From positions 1 through 14,556 of the forward strand of contig CAKQSF010000034.1 in assembly GCA_934272845.1 (NCBI GenBank): 14,556 nucleotides of DNA. The letters run 5' to 3'. The DNA comes from an uncultured Prevotella sp. GTDB lineage: Bacteria > Bacteroidota > Bacteroidia > Bacteroidales > Bacteroidaceae. A program made the translations under genes and the position numbers. Below the pieces are notes generated by a model, which worked only from the letters and a program-made list of their open reading frames with translations, had not been told where the DNA came from and did not search any database. Of this stretch, positions 1 to 7,403 are shown in pieces; position 1 is the stretch's first letter, and every line of letters begins with the position of its first letter.

Positions 1-16
1 GCAGCAAACAATGTTT

Positions 17-168
17 GTACCTAAAATCCGTAGGCTTCGCCCACGGTTACTCATAGTATAGCCTTCCAGGCTAATTCCATCTCTTTGGCTGAACTCGGCT
101 TGCCGCTTGCCTTAGCAAGAAGCCAATACTTTGAGTAACCGGGGGACATCGCCACGGATTTTAGGTAC
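17..168. repeat. 152-bp nested inverted repeat built from REP-like units
   Basis: The outer arms are a perfect 15-bp inverted pair (17-31, gtacctaaaatccgt; 154-168). Inside lie a perfect 9-bp pair (45-53 ggttactca with 132-140) and a 6-bp pair (85-90 ttggct with 121-126). The centre holds small hairpins such as cttgccttagcaag (96-118 region). The left arm also contains the 19-bp imperfect palindrome ccgtaggcttcgcccacgg (28-46) and agccttccaggct (60-72), both of which recur at the right end of the window. As RNA or single-stranded DNA this could fold into one long branched hairpin. It codes for nothing recognisable. Confidence 0.75.
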
Positions 169-182
169 TCTCCCTATTTCTC

Positions 183-195
183 AGCCTTTCAGGCT
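183..195. repeat. Short REP-like hairpin (AGCCT-3-AGGCT)
   Basis: The sequence agcctttcaggct is another copy of the hairpin motif at 60-72, 14405-14417 and 14506-14518. From here to about 360 the DNA is AT-rich and holds nothing else recognisable before the promoter of the protease gene. Confidence 0.5.
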
Positions 196-380
196 AATTC
201 TGTTATGCTTTGCACATAATCACCCTTAAATTACTGCATAATAGTAACACCAGCAAAAAAGAAAGTAAAAAACCATTAAAGCATTGCATGGAAAAATAAA
301 TTCACGTTAAGATGTCGTTTTTAATTTATAAAAAAGATAAAAAGAGAGCATAAAAATTTTTTTATCACATTATTTGCTTA

Positions 381-388
381 TAAATTTG
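381..388 (+). promoter_or_regulatory. Candidate -7 box for the htrA-type gene
   Basis: TAAATTTG matches the Bacteroidetes -7 consensus TAnnTTTG. A T-rich stretch at about 357-363 sits roughly where the -33 element (TTTG) should be but is not a clean match. The implied 5' leader is about 90 nt. The assignment rests on motif and position only. Confidence 0.4.
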
Positions 389-484
389 CAAACGAAACAC
401 GGGCGAATTAACAAAAAAAACACGACTTGTGTATAGAAAAAGTAATTCAACATGATAATTTAATAATTAAACAATAATAGAAAG

Positions 485-1948
485 ATGAAGAAAGTATCAA
501 AGTATTTGTTATCATCACTTTGCGTGGTATCACTGGCTTTCTCTACGGGAGCCTTCATCTCTGTAAAGGCAGCGCAGCCTGTTGCAGCAGTGGCAGGACA
601 GCCTGTAGATCTTACTTATGCTGCAGAGAAGGCATTGCCTGCAGTTGTACACATTAGGTATGTTCAGAATTCGAAGGTGAAGACTGTAGAGGTAGAGAAT
701 GATCCTTTTGGAGATTTCTTTGATCCATTTGGCTTCTTCGGAAACCCTAACGGTCGTGGCGGAAAGCGTCAGCAGCAGGTACAAACTCCTAAAAAGGAGG
801 CAACAGGCTCTGGTGTAATAATATCCGAGGATGGCTACATCGTAACAAACAACCACGTGGTAGAAGGTGCTGATGAACTCACCGTAACACTTAACGATAA
901 TCGTGAGTTCTCTGCAACGATAGTAGGCACGGACAAGACCACAGACCTTGCACTTATAAAAGTAAACGCTAAGAACCTGCCAACGCTACCTATTGGCGAT
1001 TCTGACAAACTGAAGGTAGGCGAGTGGGTACTCGCAGTGGGCAATCCGTTCAACCTCAACTCTACCGTAACAGCCGGTATCGTTAGTGCAAAGGCACGTT
1101 CACTCGGTGCTAATGGCGTAGAGTCATTCATACAAACTGATGCTGCTATCAATGCAGGAAACTCAGGTGGTGCCCTTGTTAACACTAAGGGCGAACTGAT
1201 TGGCATCAACGCTATGCTTTACAGCCAAACAGGTTCATACAGTGGTTATGGCTTTGCTATCCCTACAACCATAATGAATAAGGTGGTGGCCGACATTAAG
1301 AAGTATGGTCAGGTACAACGTGCATACCTTGGTATCACAGGTTCTGACGCACGTAAGTGGATAGACTCACAGAAGGCGCAAGACAAGGAAGTTGACCTTG
1401 GCGTGAACGATGGCGTATACGTAAACAGTGTAGATGCAGAAGGAGCAGGAGCAGCAGCCGGACTGGAGGAAGGTGACGTTATCACCGCAATAGATGGCAA
1501 GAAAGTAACCACAATGGCAATGCTTCAAGAGACAATGGCAACAAAACGTCCTGGCGACAAGGTATCTATAACCTTCGTACACAAGAAGAAGTCAAAGACC
1601 AGCAATGTTACGCTAAAGAATGCTCAGGGCAATGTGGGTGTAATAAAACAGGCAGACCTTGATGTATTAGGAGCAAACTTCCGTGAAGTTACAGACGCAC
1701 AGAAGGAGCAGTTGAAGATAGCCAACGGTATAGAGGTAATGAAAGTAAACAAAGGTGTTCTTTCTACTGCTGGTATTCCTAAGGGCTTCATCATCCAGAA
1801 GGCTAACGATGCCTCAATCAAGACTATAGATGACTTGCAGAAGGCCGTGAAGGAGGCTTCAACGTCAAAAGATCCTGTACTCTATATACAAGGCGTTTAT
1901 CCTACTGGTAAGAAGGGCTACTTCGCTGTGCCACTGAATAACGAATAG
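485..1948 (+). CDS. htrA: HtrA/DegP-type periplasmic serine protease (Do family)
   Basis: This is an envelope quality-control protease that degrades or refolds misfolded exported proteins. The 487-aa product starts with a Sec signal peptide (positive MKKVSK, hydrophobic core about 8-27, probable cleavage after VKA near residue 29). A trypsin-like domain follows with the complete triad: His124 (NNHVVEG), Asp154 (TTDLALI) and Ser227 (NAGNSGGAL). Two PDZ domains follow at about 279-368, with GVYVNSV and GDVITAIDGKK, and about 392-475. A Gly/Phe-rich insert at residues 73-92 (DPFGDFFDPFGFFG) lies where DegP-like proteins have their flexible LA loop. Length and architecture are normal for the family. 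The gene is monocistronic: it is preceded by a candidate promoter and followed by a strong terminator. Naming it DegP rather than DegQ is arbitrary. Confidence 0.95.
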   Translation: MKKVSKYLLSSLCVVSLAFSTGAFISVKAAQPVAAVAGQPVDLTYAAEKALPAVVHIRYVQNSKVKTVEVENDPFGDFFDPFGFFGNPNGRGGKRQQQVQTPKKEATGSGVIISEDGYIVTNNHVVEGADELTVTLNDNREFSATIVGTDKTTDLALIKVNAKNLPTLPIGDSDKLKVGEWVLAVGNPFNLNSTVTAGIVSAKARSLGANGVESFIQTDAAINAGNSGGALVNTKGELIGINAMLYSQTGSYSGYGFAIPTTIMNKVVADIKKYGQVQRAYLGITGSDARKWIDSQKAQDKEVDLGVNDGVYVNSVDAEGAGAAAGLEEGDVITAIDGKKVTTMAMLQETMATKRPGDKVSITFVHKKKSKTSNVTLKNAQGNVGVIKQADLDVLGANFREVTDAQKEQLKIANGIEVMKVNKGVLSTAGIPKGFIIQKANDASIKTIDDLQKAVKEASTSKDPVLYIQGVYPTGKKGYFAVPLNNE

Positions 1949-1972
1949 AAAATGCTGTTGATTTAATCATTT

Positions 1973-2053
1973 TAAGTAAGTGTTCAAAATATTCCAAATA
2001 ATACAAGAACATTAACTTACTTATTTATAAAAATAATTTTGAATACTTACTTA
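1973..2053. repeat. 81-bp palindromic MITE-like element
   Basis: Terminal inverted arms of 18 bp, taagtaagtgttcaaaat (1973-1990) and attttgaatacttactta (2036-2053), match at 17 of 18 positions. A further acttactta copy lies inside near 2014-2022. The element sits between the htrA stop codon and its terminator and has no coding capacity. It could be a miniature transposable element or a transcript-end hairpin. Confidence 0.5.
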
Positions 2054-2068
2054 GTATAAGATACACAA

Positions 2069-2116
2069 AAAAGATTACCAATGATTAGTTTTACTATCGT
2101 TGGTAATCTTTTTTTT
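2069..2116. terminator. Bidirectional Rho-independent terminator
   Basis: The stem aagattaccaatgat pairs with atcgttggtaatctt across a short T-rich loop, with one G-T wobble. It is followed by a T-run on the plus strand (2109-2116) and is preceded by an A-run that gives a T-run on the minus strand. It separates the plus-strand protease gene from the convergent minus-strand gene at 2198-2815. Confidence 0.8.
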
Positions 2117-2166
2117 AGTGACGGTGAAAAAATAAATTATACCAAGTTATTTTTTTTACCGTCACT
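2117..2166. repeat. 50-bp palindrome with GTGACGGT ends (MITE-like)
   Basis: The ends agtgacggt (2117-2125) and accgtcact (2158-2166) are perfect 9-bp inverted repeats. The inner sequences are A/T-rich with ttata/taccaag at the centre. The same end sequences bound the 226-bp element at 2838-3063, so this copy may be the two ends joined after loss of the interior. It lies just downstream of the minus-strand gene at 2198. Confidence 0.55.
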
Positions 2167-2197
2167 TATGTAAAAACAAAACAAAAAGTATTCTACA

Positions 2198-2815
2198 TTA
2201 CATAAAAACGTGCCACCAATCGTCGGGAATATTGCTGATAACACGTACAAGTTCATTCATTACAATGCATCTATCTCGCCTAAGTCGTGGTCCTCTAGGA
2301 ATCCTACTATCCCAAGGCGATATCTGAACAAGTTTGCCTTCAAGACACATTTCATAATCTCTTCCATAAGGATGATAACCATCTGTTATTCCTATGCCCA
2401 GTACTTCTATGAAAGGCAGTCTCTCGTTAATCAGAAAATGCCTAATCTCCTTCTCTTTAGGATTGATAAAGGCAGAGACAACAACGCTGCCTCTTTGCGC
2501 TACATCGCATATAGCCTTCATCTGGTCTGCGAAGTATTGCTCGTCGTTGTGATGGCATATCAAACTAACTTTGTCTGACCTCTGTAGTAAATCAGTGTTT
2601 CCTACATAGTCAAGTACCAGATTATAGCCATTGCTTTTGTCATCGTTATCAAAACGGAGCGCATTGATAATATTGATGGATGCTCGTTTACAAACCCCTT
2701 TGTCAGTAGAATAGTATTTGTCAGCAAGCAGTGCGTCCGTGATTTTTTCGCTGTTCCAAGAAGCACTTGACAGTCCGTAGTAATGAGTTAGATATTTTCT
2801 ATCATCATTATACAT
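2198..2815 (-). CDS. Hypothetical protein, possible Rossmann/DprA-like domain
   Basis: The 205-aa product has no signal peptide and no membrane segment. The central part alternates predicted strands and helices: VSLICHHNDEQY (about 83-94), RGSVVVSAFINPKEKEI (about 108-124), then FIEVLGIG, and a C-terminal LEGKLVQISPWDS followed by an Arg-rich stretch and a helix. GSVVVSxFxxPKEKEI recalls the nucleotide-binding segment of DprA/SLOG-type Rossmann proteins. I associate similar C-terminal segments with uncharacterised Bacteroidales proteins, but this is recall, not a search result. No catalytic motif is clear. The gene stands alone between two related palindromic elements and its upstream region overlaps one of them, so it may be cargo of a mobile element or depend on it for expression. 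A plus-strand ORF covers part of it but shows no family signal. Confidence 0.6.
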   Translation of the reverse strand: MYNDDRKYLTHYYGLSSASWNSEKITDALLADKYYSTDKGVCKRASINIINALRFDNDDKSNGYNLVLDYVGNTDLLQRSDKVSLICHHNDEQYFADQMKAICDVAQRGSVVVSAFINPKEKEIRHFLINERLPFIEVLGIGITDGYHPYGRDYEMCLEGKLVQISPWDSRIPRGPRLRRDRCIVMNELVRVISNIPDDWWHVFM

Positions 2816-2837
2816 ACAATACTTATTTTGTTACTTT

Positions 2838-3063
2838 GTGACGGTGGGGGAAAAAATAAATTGGTATAATCTATGTCATAGATTTTAGAGAAAGTTTGGA
2901 GACATTAAGAAGGAGAACTCCGTGAAACGCCTGAGCCTAGCGAAGAATGCGAGCATTATGACAGATGAATGGCTTCAAAATATCCAAAAAGAAATGACAA
3001 GGCAATAAATATCATTTATGTAATCCACTCCGCTAAATTGTACCAAGTTTTTTTTACCGTCCC
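2838..3063. mobile_element. 226-bp MITE-like element sharing ends with 2117-2166
   Basis: The left end gtgacggt (2838-2845) continues through a G/A-rich run to ttggtataat. The right end taccaag (3041-3047), a T-run and accgtccc (3056-3063) is its inverted counterpart. Both halves resemble the 50-bp palindrome at 2117-2166. The interior encodes a short open stretch but no full transposase. No convincing target-site duplication is visible. The family is unknown to me. Confidence 0.5.
2895..3008 (+). pseudogene. 37-codon reading-frame remnant inside the MITE-like element
   Basis: An open stretch beginning FGDIKKENSVKRL and ending in NIQKEMTRQ plus stop has protein-like composition, rich in Lys, Glu and helix-forming residues, and no plausible start upstream because stops precede it. 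Its place inside a terminal-inverted-repeat element suggests the C-terminal tail of a lost transposase. That is inference; the peptide matches no family I can name. Confidence 0.2.
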
Positions 3064-3109
3064 ATTGTTATAGTTTTACATAATAGGGTGTTAATTTATT
3101 GAACTCCCC

Positions 3110-3997
3110 CTATAACATAGGTCTGATAACCCATATACCAATCTGCGATGGGTGTTCACTCATATATTGCTTCATGGTCTTTGGCTCCAATACAACCTTC
3201 TTATGAATGGAAGAAGCATTAAGAAGGTGTAGTTTTCCGTCTTTGCCCCATGATGCAATGCCTATGTGCGAAGTGTCAAGTCCTTTAAGTTTTGTCGCTA
3301 TGGCTAGAATGTCGCCATCCTTTACGTAGTGTAACTGGTCATAAGACATCCCCATTTTGTCCTTAGGAATATATATCATCACCTTTCCTTGTGACTCCAC
3401 CTCATGTTCGGCAATAGTTTTGATGTCTGCCTTGTTTCCTTTAAGCATCTTATATGAGGCAGTATGCGTGCTCATATAGTTTATATTTATGTGCTGTCTC
3501 TTTGTGTAAGTGAATGCAGTAGTGCGCTCTTTCTTAAGAAGTTCCTGCAATGGTAGTGTTACTAATCCCTGCCTTTCGTTGCTCTCGCACCACCAAAGGA
3601 AATAGTGGTTACGACTAACATAGCCGTTGCGCTTGCCTTCGTTGTAACGTATCTTCTCTAACCAGTGGCAATAATCAGCCCACCTTACTGATCCATTCTT
3701 ACTTGTTAGCGACAGAGCAAAGACTGTCTCCACAAAAGTAGTGCAATCTAACTGACGGAGATTTACTACCAGTTTCTCCTTTTTGTTCACTTCGAGCGTG
3801 TGAGCAACATATGGTATTCCGCATAGTTTCTTGCCATAGTAGAGCATCATGTTAGTGCCCTTTGGTTGTTTCCTTCCTTCTTTTAACAGTGTTACCACTT
3901 TTATGCTGTCCGCCTTAGTGTACGTTATGTTATCAGCAAGGACACTGCATACACATGAAAAAATCCCAATAATGGTTAGTAGTAATCTATTCTTCAT
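3110..3997 (-). CDS. DUF1460 family N-acetylmuramoyl-L-alanine amidase-like protein
   Basis: This is a probable secreted or lipoprotein-like cysteine amidase acting on peptidoglycan in the periplasm. With the start at 3997 the product is 295 aa and opens with a clean signal peptide (MKNRLLLTIIGIF to SVLA, about 1-21). The NlpC/P60-like core shows the nucleophile context LDCTTFVET (Cys85) and the histidine context SHIGIA (His244), followed by HLLNASS, all typical of DUF1460. An upstream in-frame ATG at 4036 would add 13 residues. I rejected it because that stretch lies in the terminator hairpin of the preceding gene and would bury the signal peptide. An 8-bp inverted pair (3066-3073/3110-3117) overlaps the stop codon and may help end transcription. 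The gene is separated by the terminator from oadB, so it is probably transcribed on its own. Confidence 0.85.
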   Translation of the reverse strand: MKNRLLLTIIGIFSCVCSVLADNITYTKADSIKVVTLLKEGRKQPKGTNMMLYYGKKLCGIPYVAHTLEVNKKEKLVVNLRQLDCTTFVETVFALSLTSKNGSVRWADYCHWLEKIRYNEGKRNGYVSRNHYFLWWCESNERQGLVTLPLQELLKKERTTAFTYTKRQHININYMSTHTASYKMLKGNKADIKTIAEHEVESQGKVMIYIPKDKMGMSYDQLHYVKDGDILAIATKLKGLDTSHIGIASWGKDGKLHLLNASSIHKKVVLEPKTMKQYMSEHPSQIGIWVIRPML

Positions 3998-4011
3998 AAT
4001 AAAATATAACC

Positions 4012-4054
4012 TAAAAAATAAGTCCTCCATGAACAAATAACGTCATGGAGGACT
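4012..4054 (-). terminator. Rho-independent terminator after oadB
   Basis: A perfect 12-bp stem, agtcctccatga (4021-4032) with tcatggaggact (4043-4054), is followed on the minus strand by TTATTTTTTAGG. It ends the decarboxylase operon 36 nt past the oadB stop codon and just before the signal-peptide start of the DUF1460 gene. Confidence 0.85.
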
Positions 4055-4089
4055 GTGTGTTTATAATACGAATATCGCTTTTATTTTTC

Positions 4090-5325
4090 TTATTTCAAGA
4101 ATGAGATAAGCACGCCGGCAGCGACCGCAGAACCAATGACACCAGAGATGTTAGAAGCCATACAGTAGTTCAATACGTGGTTCTTAGGGTCATACTTGGT
4201 AGAAATCTCGTTAGCCACGCGTGATGCCATAGGCACAGCAGAGAGTCCTGTAGCACCAACAAGTGGGTTAACCTTCTTCTTGGTAAAGAGGTTGAATATC
4301 TTTACCATGCAGATGCCAGCGGCAATAGAGAGTGCGAAGGCAAGGAAGCCACCGATAACGATGCCGATAGTCTGCATATTAAGGAATGCCTCGCTTGTCA
4401 TTGTTGCGCCAACAGAAAGACCGAGGAAGATAGTAGCCGTGTTCATTATAGCGTTACTAGCAGTATCAAACAGACGGCCTGTCATGCTGCCTAACTCCTT
4501 GATAAGGTTACCGAACATCAACATTCCTACAAGGCTCACAGCCGTAGGCACGAGCAGTGCCACGATGATAGTAACGCATATAGGGAACAATATCTTCAGT
4601 ACACGCAGATTCTTTATCTGCATTGTGTCAGGGTAAAGTTTGTCCTGCTCCTTCATGTTAATCATGAGTTCCTTCTTTGTGCAGAGCAAACGCACTACGA
4701 GCGGAATGATAACAGGTACCAAAGCCATGTAAGAGTATGCGGCAATGGCTATAGGACCAAGCAACTGTGGTGCCAACTGAATGGTAGTGAAGATAGCGGT
4801 AGGACCGTCAGCACCACCGATGATACCAAGTGAAGCAGCCTCCTGAGGAGTGAAGCCCATGAAGAGGGCAGCCAACAACACTGCAAAGATACCGAACTGT
4901 GCACCAGCACCGAAGATAGACAAACGGAGGTTACGCAGCATAGGGCCGAAGTCTGTCAATGCGCCTACACCCATAAAGATTATTGGTGGAATGAAACCTG
5001 TCTTTATACACATATAATATATAAAGTTCATCAGTCCGAGGTCGTGCGCAATCTTGTGGAGAGGCATATCCCAGATAATCTCTTTCGTTCCGTCAGCCAG
5101 TGTTACGTAGCCTGCAGAGTCAGCCTGTGCTACACCCATACCGCCACCAGGGAAGTTAGCAAGCAGCACGCCCATGCCGATAGGAATCAGTAGCAGTGGC
5201 TCATACTTCTTCACTATTCCGAGATAGAGAATGATACACGCAATGGCTATCATGATAAGGAACGACCAGTCGCCACCCGTCTGGGCAAAGGCTGTCATAT
5301 CCCATATTTTACTTAATATTTCCAT
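4090..5325 (-). CDS. oadB: Oxaloacetate decarboxylase (Na+ pump), beta subunit
   Basis: This is the membrane subunit that decarboxylates carboxybiotin and couples the reaction to Na+ export. The 411-aa protein is strongly hydrophobic with about nine or more membrane segments. The family signature GGADGPTAIFTTIQLAP (about 171-187) contains Asp173, equivalent by context to the Na+-binding Asp of the family. Other typical stretches are DFGPML (125-130), a conserved segment around GLSVGATM, and SAVPMASRVA near the C-terminus. The length is usual for the family. It is the last gene of the gamma-alpha-beta series on the minus strand, 168 nt after oadA, and is followed by a strong terminator. No clear promoter was seen in the 168-nt gap, so co-transcription is likely. 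Paralogues for methylmalonyl-CoA or glutaconyl-CoA share this subunit type; the substrate is inferred from the adjacent alpha subunit. Confidence 0.93.
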   Translation of the reverse strand: MEILSKIWDMTAFAQTGGDWSFLIMIAIACIILYLGIVKKYEPLLLIPIGMGVLLANFPGGGMGVAQADSAGYVTLADGTKEIIWDMPLHKIAHDLGLMNFIYYMCIKTGFIPPIIFMGVGALTDFGPMLRNLRLSIFGAGAQFGIFAVLLAALFMGFTPQEAASLGIIGGADGPTAIFTTIQLAPQLLGPIAIAAYSYMALVPVIIPLVVRLLCTKKELMINMKEQDKLYPDTMQIKNLRVLKILFPICVTIIVALLVPTAVSLVGMLMFGNLIKELGSMTGRLFDTASNAIMNTATIFLGLSVGATMTSEAFLNMQTIGIVIGGFLAFALSIAAGICMVKIFNLFTKKKVNPLVGATGLSAVPMASRVANEISTKYDPKNHVLNYCMASNISGVIGSAVAAGVLISFLK

Positions 5326-5359
5326 CTTTTCAAAGTTTTATTATCGAAGAATGTGTGTT

Positions 5360-5403
5360 TGTATCAATGAAGATTATCTTAAAGAATAATGTATCAATGA
5401 AGA
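5360..5403. repeat. 14-bp direct repeat in the oadA-oadB gap
   Basis: tgtatcaatgaaga occurs at 5360-5373 and 5390-5403, 30 bp apart. The rest of the 168-bp gap is AT-rich, with further attcttcat-like fragments. No hairpin terminator was seen. The function is unknown; it could be a slippage-derived duplication. Confidence 0.5.
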
Positions 5404-5493
5404 CTATTAACACGCCAAAAAAATGTTACCTTCATTTTTCATTCTTTATTCATAATTCTTCATTTTTTTTCTACATTCTTCTCTCTTCATTTA

Positions 5494-7332
5494 TTAAGCA
5501 ATCGTCATCAATACGTCGTCTTCTTCAACAGAGTCTCCTGACGTAAAGTTGATAGACGTGATAGTGCCAGCCTTGTCAGCCTTGATACGGTTAAACACCT
5601 TCATTGCCTCAATGTAGCACAGTATGTCTCCAGCCTCCACGTGGTCGCCCACTTTCTTAGGAGTCTCGTTAGAAGAACTTACCATGTAAGCCTTACCCTC
5701 CAGTGGAGCAAGTACAGGTTCTCCGCTTCCTGCAGCGGCAGCAGGCTGAGCAGACTGTGTAGCGGCAGCAGCGGCAGGCTGTGCGCCGTAAGCGATGTCA
5801 ACCTTATATGACTGTCCGTTCACTGTTACAGTAATCTGCTTAGGCTCGGCTCCAGCAGCAGGAGCATTTTTCTTAGCCTTACGTTCAGCGAGGTCTTTCT
5901 CAAAGGCAGCCTTAGTAGCACCACTCTTGTATGCCTCATACTGCTGTGGGTGCATAGCGTATTCGAAGAGTTCCTCGTCGTCTTGTCCGAGTTCCCAACC
6001 CTTCTCCTGCATCTTCTTACGATAAGTGTCAAGGTCGTCGGGGAAGTTCTCCTGTGGGTCAGAAGAAAGGAACTCACGTCCCTCAGCCTTTGCCATTTCA
6101 ACAAAGATAGGGTCTACCTTACCAGGCAGTTGACCAGCCTTACCAAGAATCATGTCCCAGATATTATCGGCAATCATGCTCCAACGCTCCTTACCCTTCT
6201 CCATCTGCATCACGTTCATCAACGCAAGGTTCTTAACGTACTGTGAGAACGGTGTAACGAGGCAAGGATAACCTACCTTAGGCCATACATACGCTACCTC
6301 ATCAAAGAGTTTGATGAGCAACTGGTCGGTGGTCAACTCTGGCTGATTGTTCTTCTTCTTCCACTTGTTGAGTGACTTCAAGTTATCCTCAAGGTCAGTC
6401 ATCAGTGAGCCCATCATGCCACCTGGCAAGCCTGGCTTGATAAGAAGAGAGTTGTTAAGATGGTTAAGTGCTGGGATATAATACCCCAAGAAGTCGTCCA
6501 TCATCTCTTGTACCTGAGTGCGCACCTCCATGTAAGCCTCCATGTTGATGTCCTTCACCTTGAAGCCTGCGTCCTTCAGCATCTCCTGTACGGCGATGAT
6601 GTCAGCGTGACCAGTACCCCATGACAATGGAGAAACACCTGTGTCGATGTAGTCACAACCTCCGCGTGCAACCTCAAGAATGCTTGCCATGTTGAAGCCA
6701 GGACCAGCATGAGAGTGGTACTGTATTACGATGTCATTCTTATATTCCTTAATGCCCTTACAAATTTTGCCGAGGCTCTCAGGGCGGCCTATACCAGCCA
6801 TATCCTTCAAGCATATCTCGTCGGCACCAGCATCAATAAATTTCTTTGCAAGATTGATGTAGTACTCTACAGTATGAATAGGAGAGTGAGTGATGCAGAG
6901 AGATGCCTGTGCTATCATTCCTGCTTCCTTAGCATATTGTATTGAAGGGATAACGTTGCGAGGGTCGTTCAGTCCGCAGAAGATACGTGTGATGTCTGTG
7001 CCCTGTGCTTTCTTAACCTTGTAGAAAAGTTTACGAAGATCCTTAGGACATGGACTCATGCGCAGTCCGTTAAGAGCACGGTCAAGCATGTGTGTCTGAA
7101 TACCAGCCTCATGGAAAGGCTTTGTCCATTCGCGGACAGCCTTGTTAGGATTCTCTCCATACAGAAGGTTTACTTGCTCAAAGCCACCACCGTTTGTCTC
7201 TACACGGTCAAAGCAACCCATCTTAATGATTGCTGGTGCTACCTTCACTAACTGGTCTACGCGTGGCTGGTACTTACCTGCACTCTGCCACATATCGCGG
7301 AAGACTAAACTGAATTTAATCTCTTTACCCAT
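5494..7332 (-). CDS. oadA: Oxaloacetate decarboxylase alpha subunit (carboxyltransferase + biotin carrier)
   Basis: The protein transfers the carboxyl group of oxaloacetate to its own biotin, giving pyruvate. The 612-aa chain has an HMGL-like TIM barrel (about 5-270) with metal ligands Asp13 (FRDMWQS), His206 and His208 (QYHSHAGPG) and the catalytic Lys176 (ICLKDMAG). A conserved PYC_OADA domain follows (about 290-470). An Ala/Pro-rich flexible linker (about 515-540) leads to a biotinyl domain with the biotinylated Lys578 in EAMKVFNRI. The domain order is that of oxaloacetate decarboxylase alpha and pyruvate carboxylase subunit B. No biotin carboxylase gene is nearby, whereas gamma and beta subunits flank it, which favours the decarboxylase. 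The gene lies 71 nt after oadG. The biotin domain on the same chain argues against methylmalonyl-CoA decarboxylase, where the carrier is usually separate. Confidence 0.93.
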   Translation of the reverse strand: MGKEIKFSLVFRDMWQSAGKYQPRVDQLVKVAPAIIKMGCFDRVETNGGGFEQVNLLYGENPNKAVREWTKPFHEAGIQTHMLDRALNGLRMSPCPKDLRKLFYKVKKAQGTDITRIFCGLNDPRNVIPSIQYAKEAGMIAQASLCITHSPIHTVEYYINLAKKFIDAGADEICLKDMAGIGRPESLGKICKGIKEYKNDIVIQYHSHAGPGFNMASILEVARGGCDYIDTGVSPLSWGTGHADIIAVQEMLKDAGFKVKDINMEAYMEVRTQVQEMMDDFLGYYIPALNHLNNSLLIKPGLPGGMMGSLMTDLEDNLKSLNKWKKKNNQPELTTDQLLIKLFDEVAYVWPKVGYPCLVTPFSQYVKNLALMNVMQMEKGKERWSMIADNIWDMILGKAGQLPGKVDPIFVEMAKAEGREFLSSDPQENFPDDLDTYRKKMQEKGWELGQDDEELFEYAMHPQQYEAYKSGATKAAFEKDLAERKAKKNAPAAGAEPKQITVTVNGQSYKVDIAYGAQPAAAAATQSAQPAAAAGSGEPVLAPLEGKAYMVSSSNETPKKVGDHVEAGDILCYIEAMKVFNRIKADKAGTITSINFTSGDSVEEDDVLMTIA

Positions 7333-7403
7333 TGTTTTTTATCGTAAATATTGTTTATGTTGTAAAATCTTGTGTTTTAAGTGACGCTGTCCTTAATGCG
7401 CCA

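Noticed and set aside
2210..2578. Plus-strand ORF of 122 aa opposite the 205-aa gene
   Set aside because: The minus-strand protein has a more protein-like pattern of strands and helices and spans the full length between the flanking elements. The plus-strand product shows none.
3998..4036. Longer start for the DUF1460 gene
   Set aside because: The extension is encoded by the oadB terminator and would precede and spoil the signal peptide.
5355..5546. Plus-strand ORF of 63 aa in the oadA-oadB gap
   Set aside because: It is low-complexity, covers AT-rich direct repeats and runs into the antisense of the oadA C-terminus.
5494..7332. Pyruvate carboxylase subunit B or methylmalonyl-CoA decarboxylase alpha instead of oadA
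   Set aside because: There is no biotin carboxylase gene nearby, the gamma and beta subunits flank it, and the biotin domain is on the same chain with a PYC_OADA domain. Oxaloacetate decarboxylase fits best.
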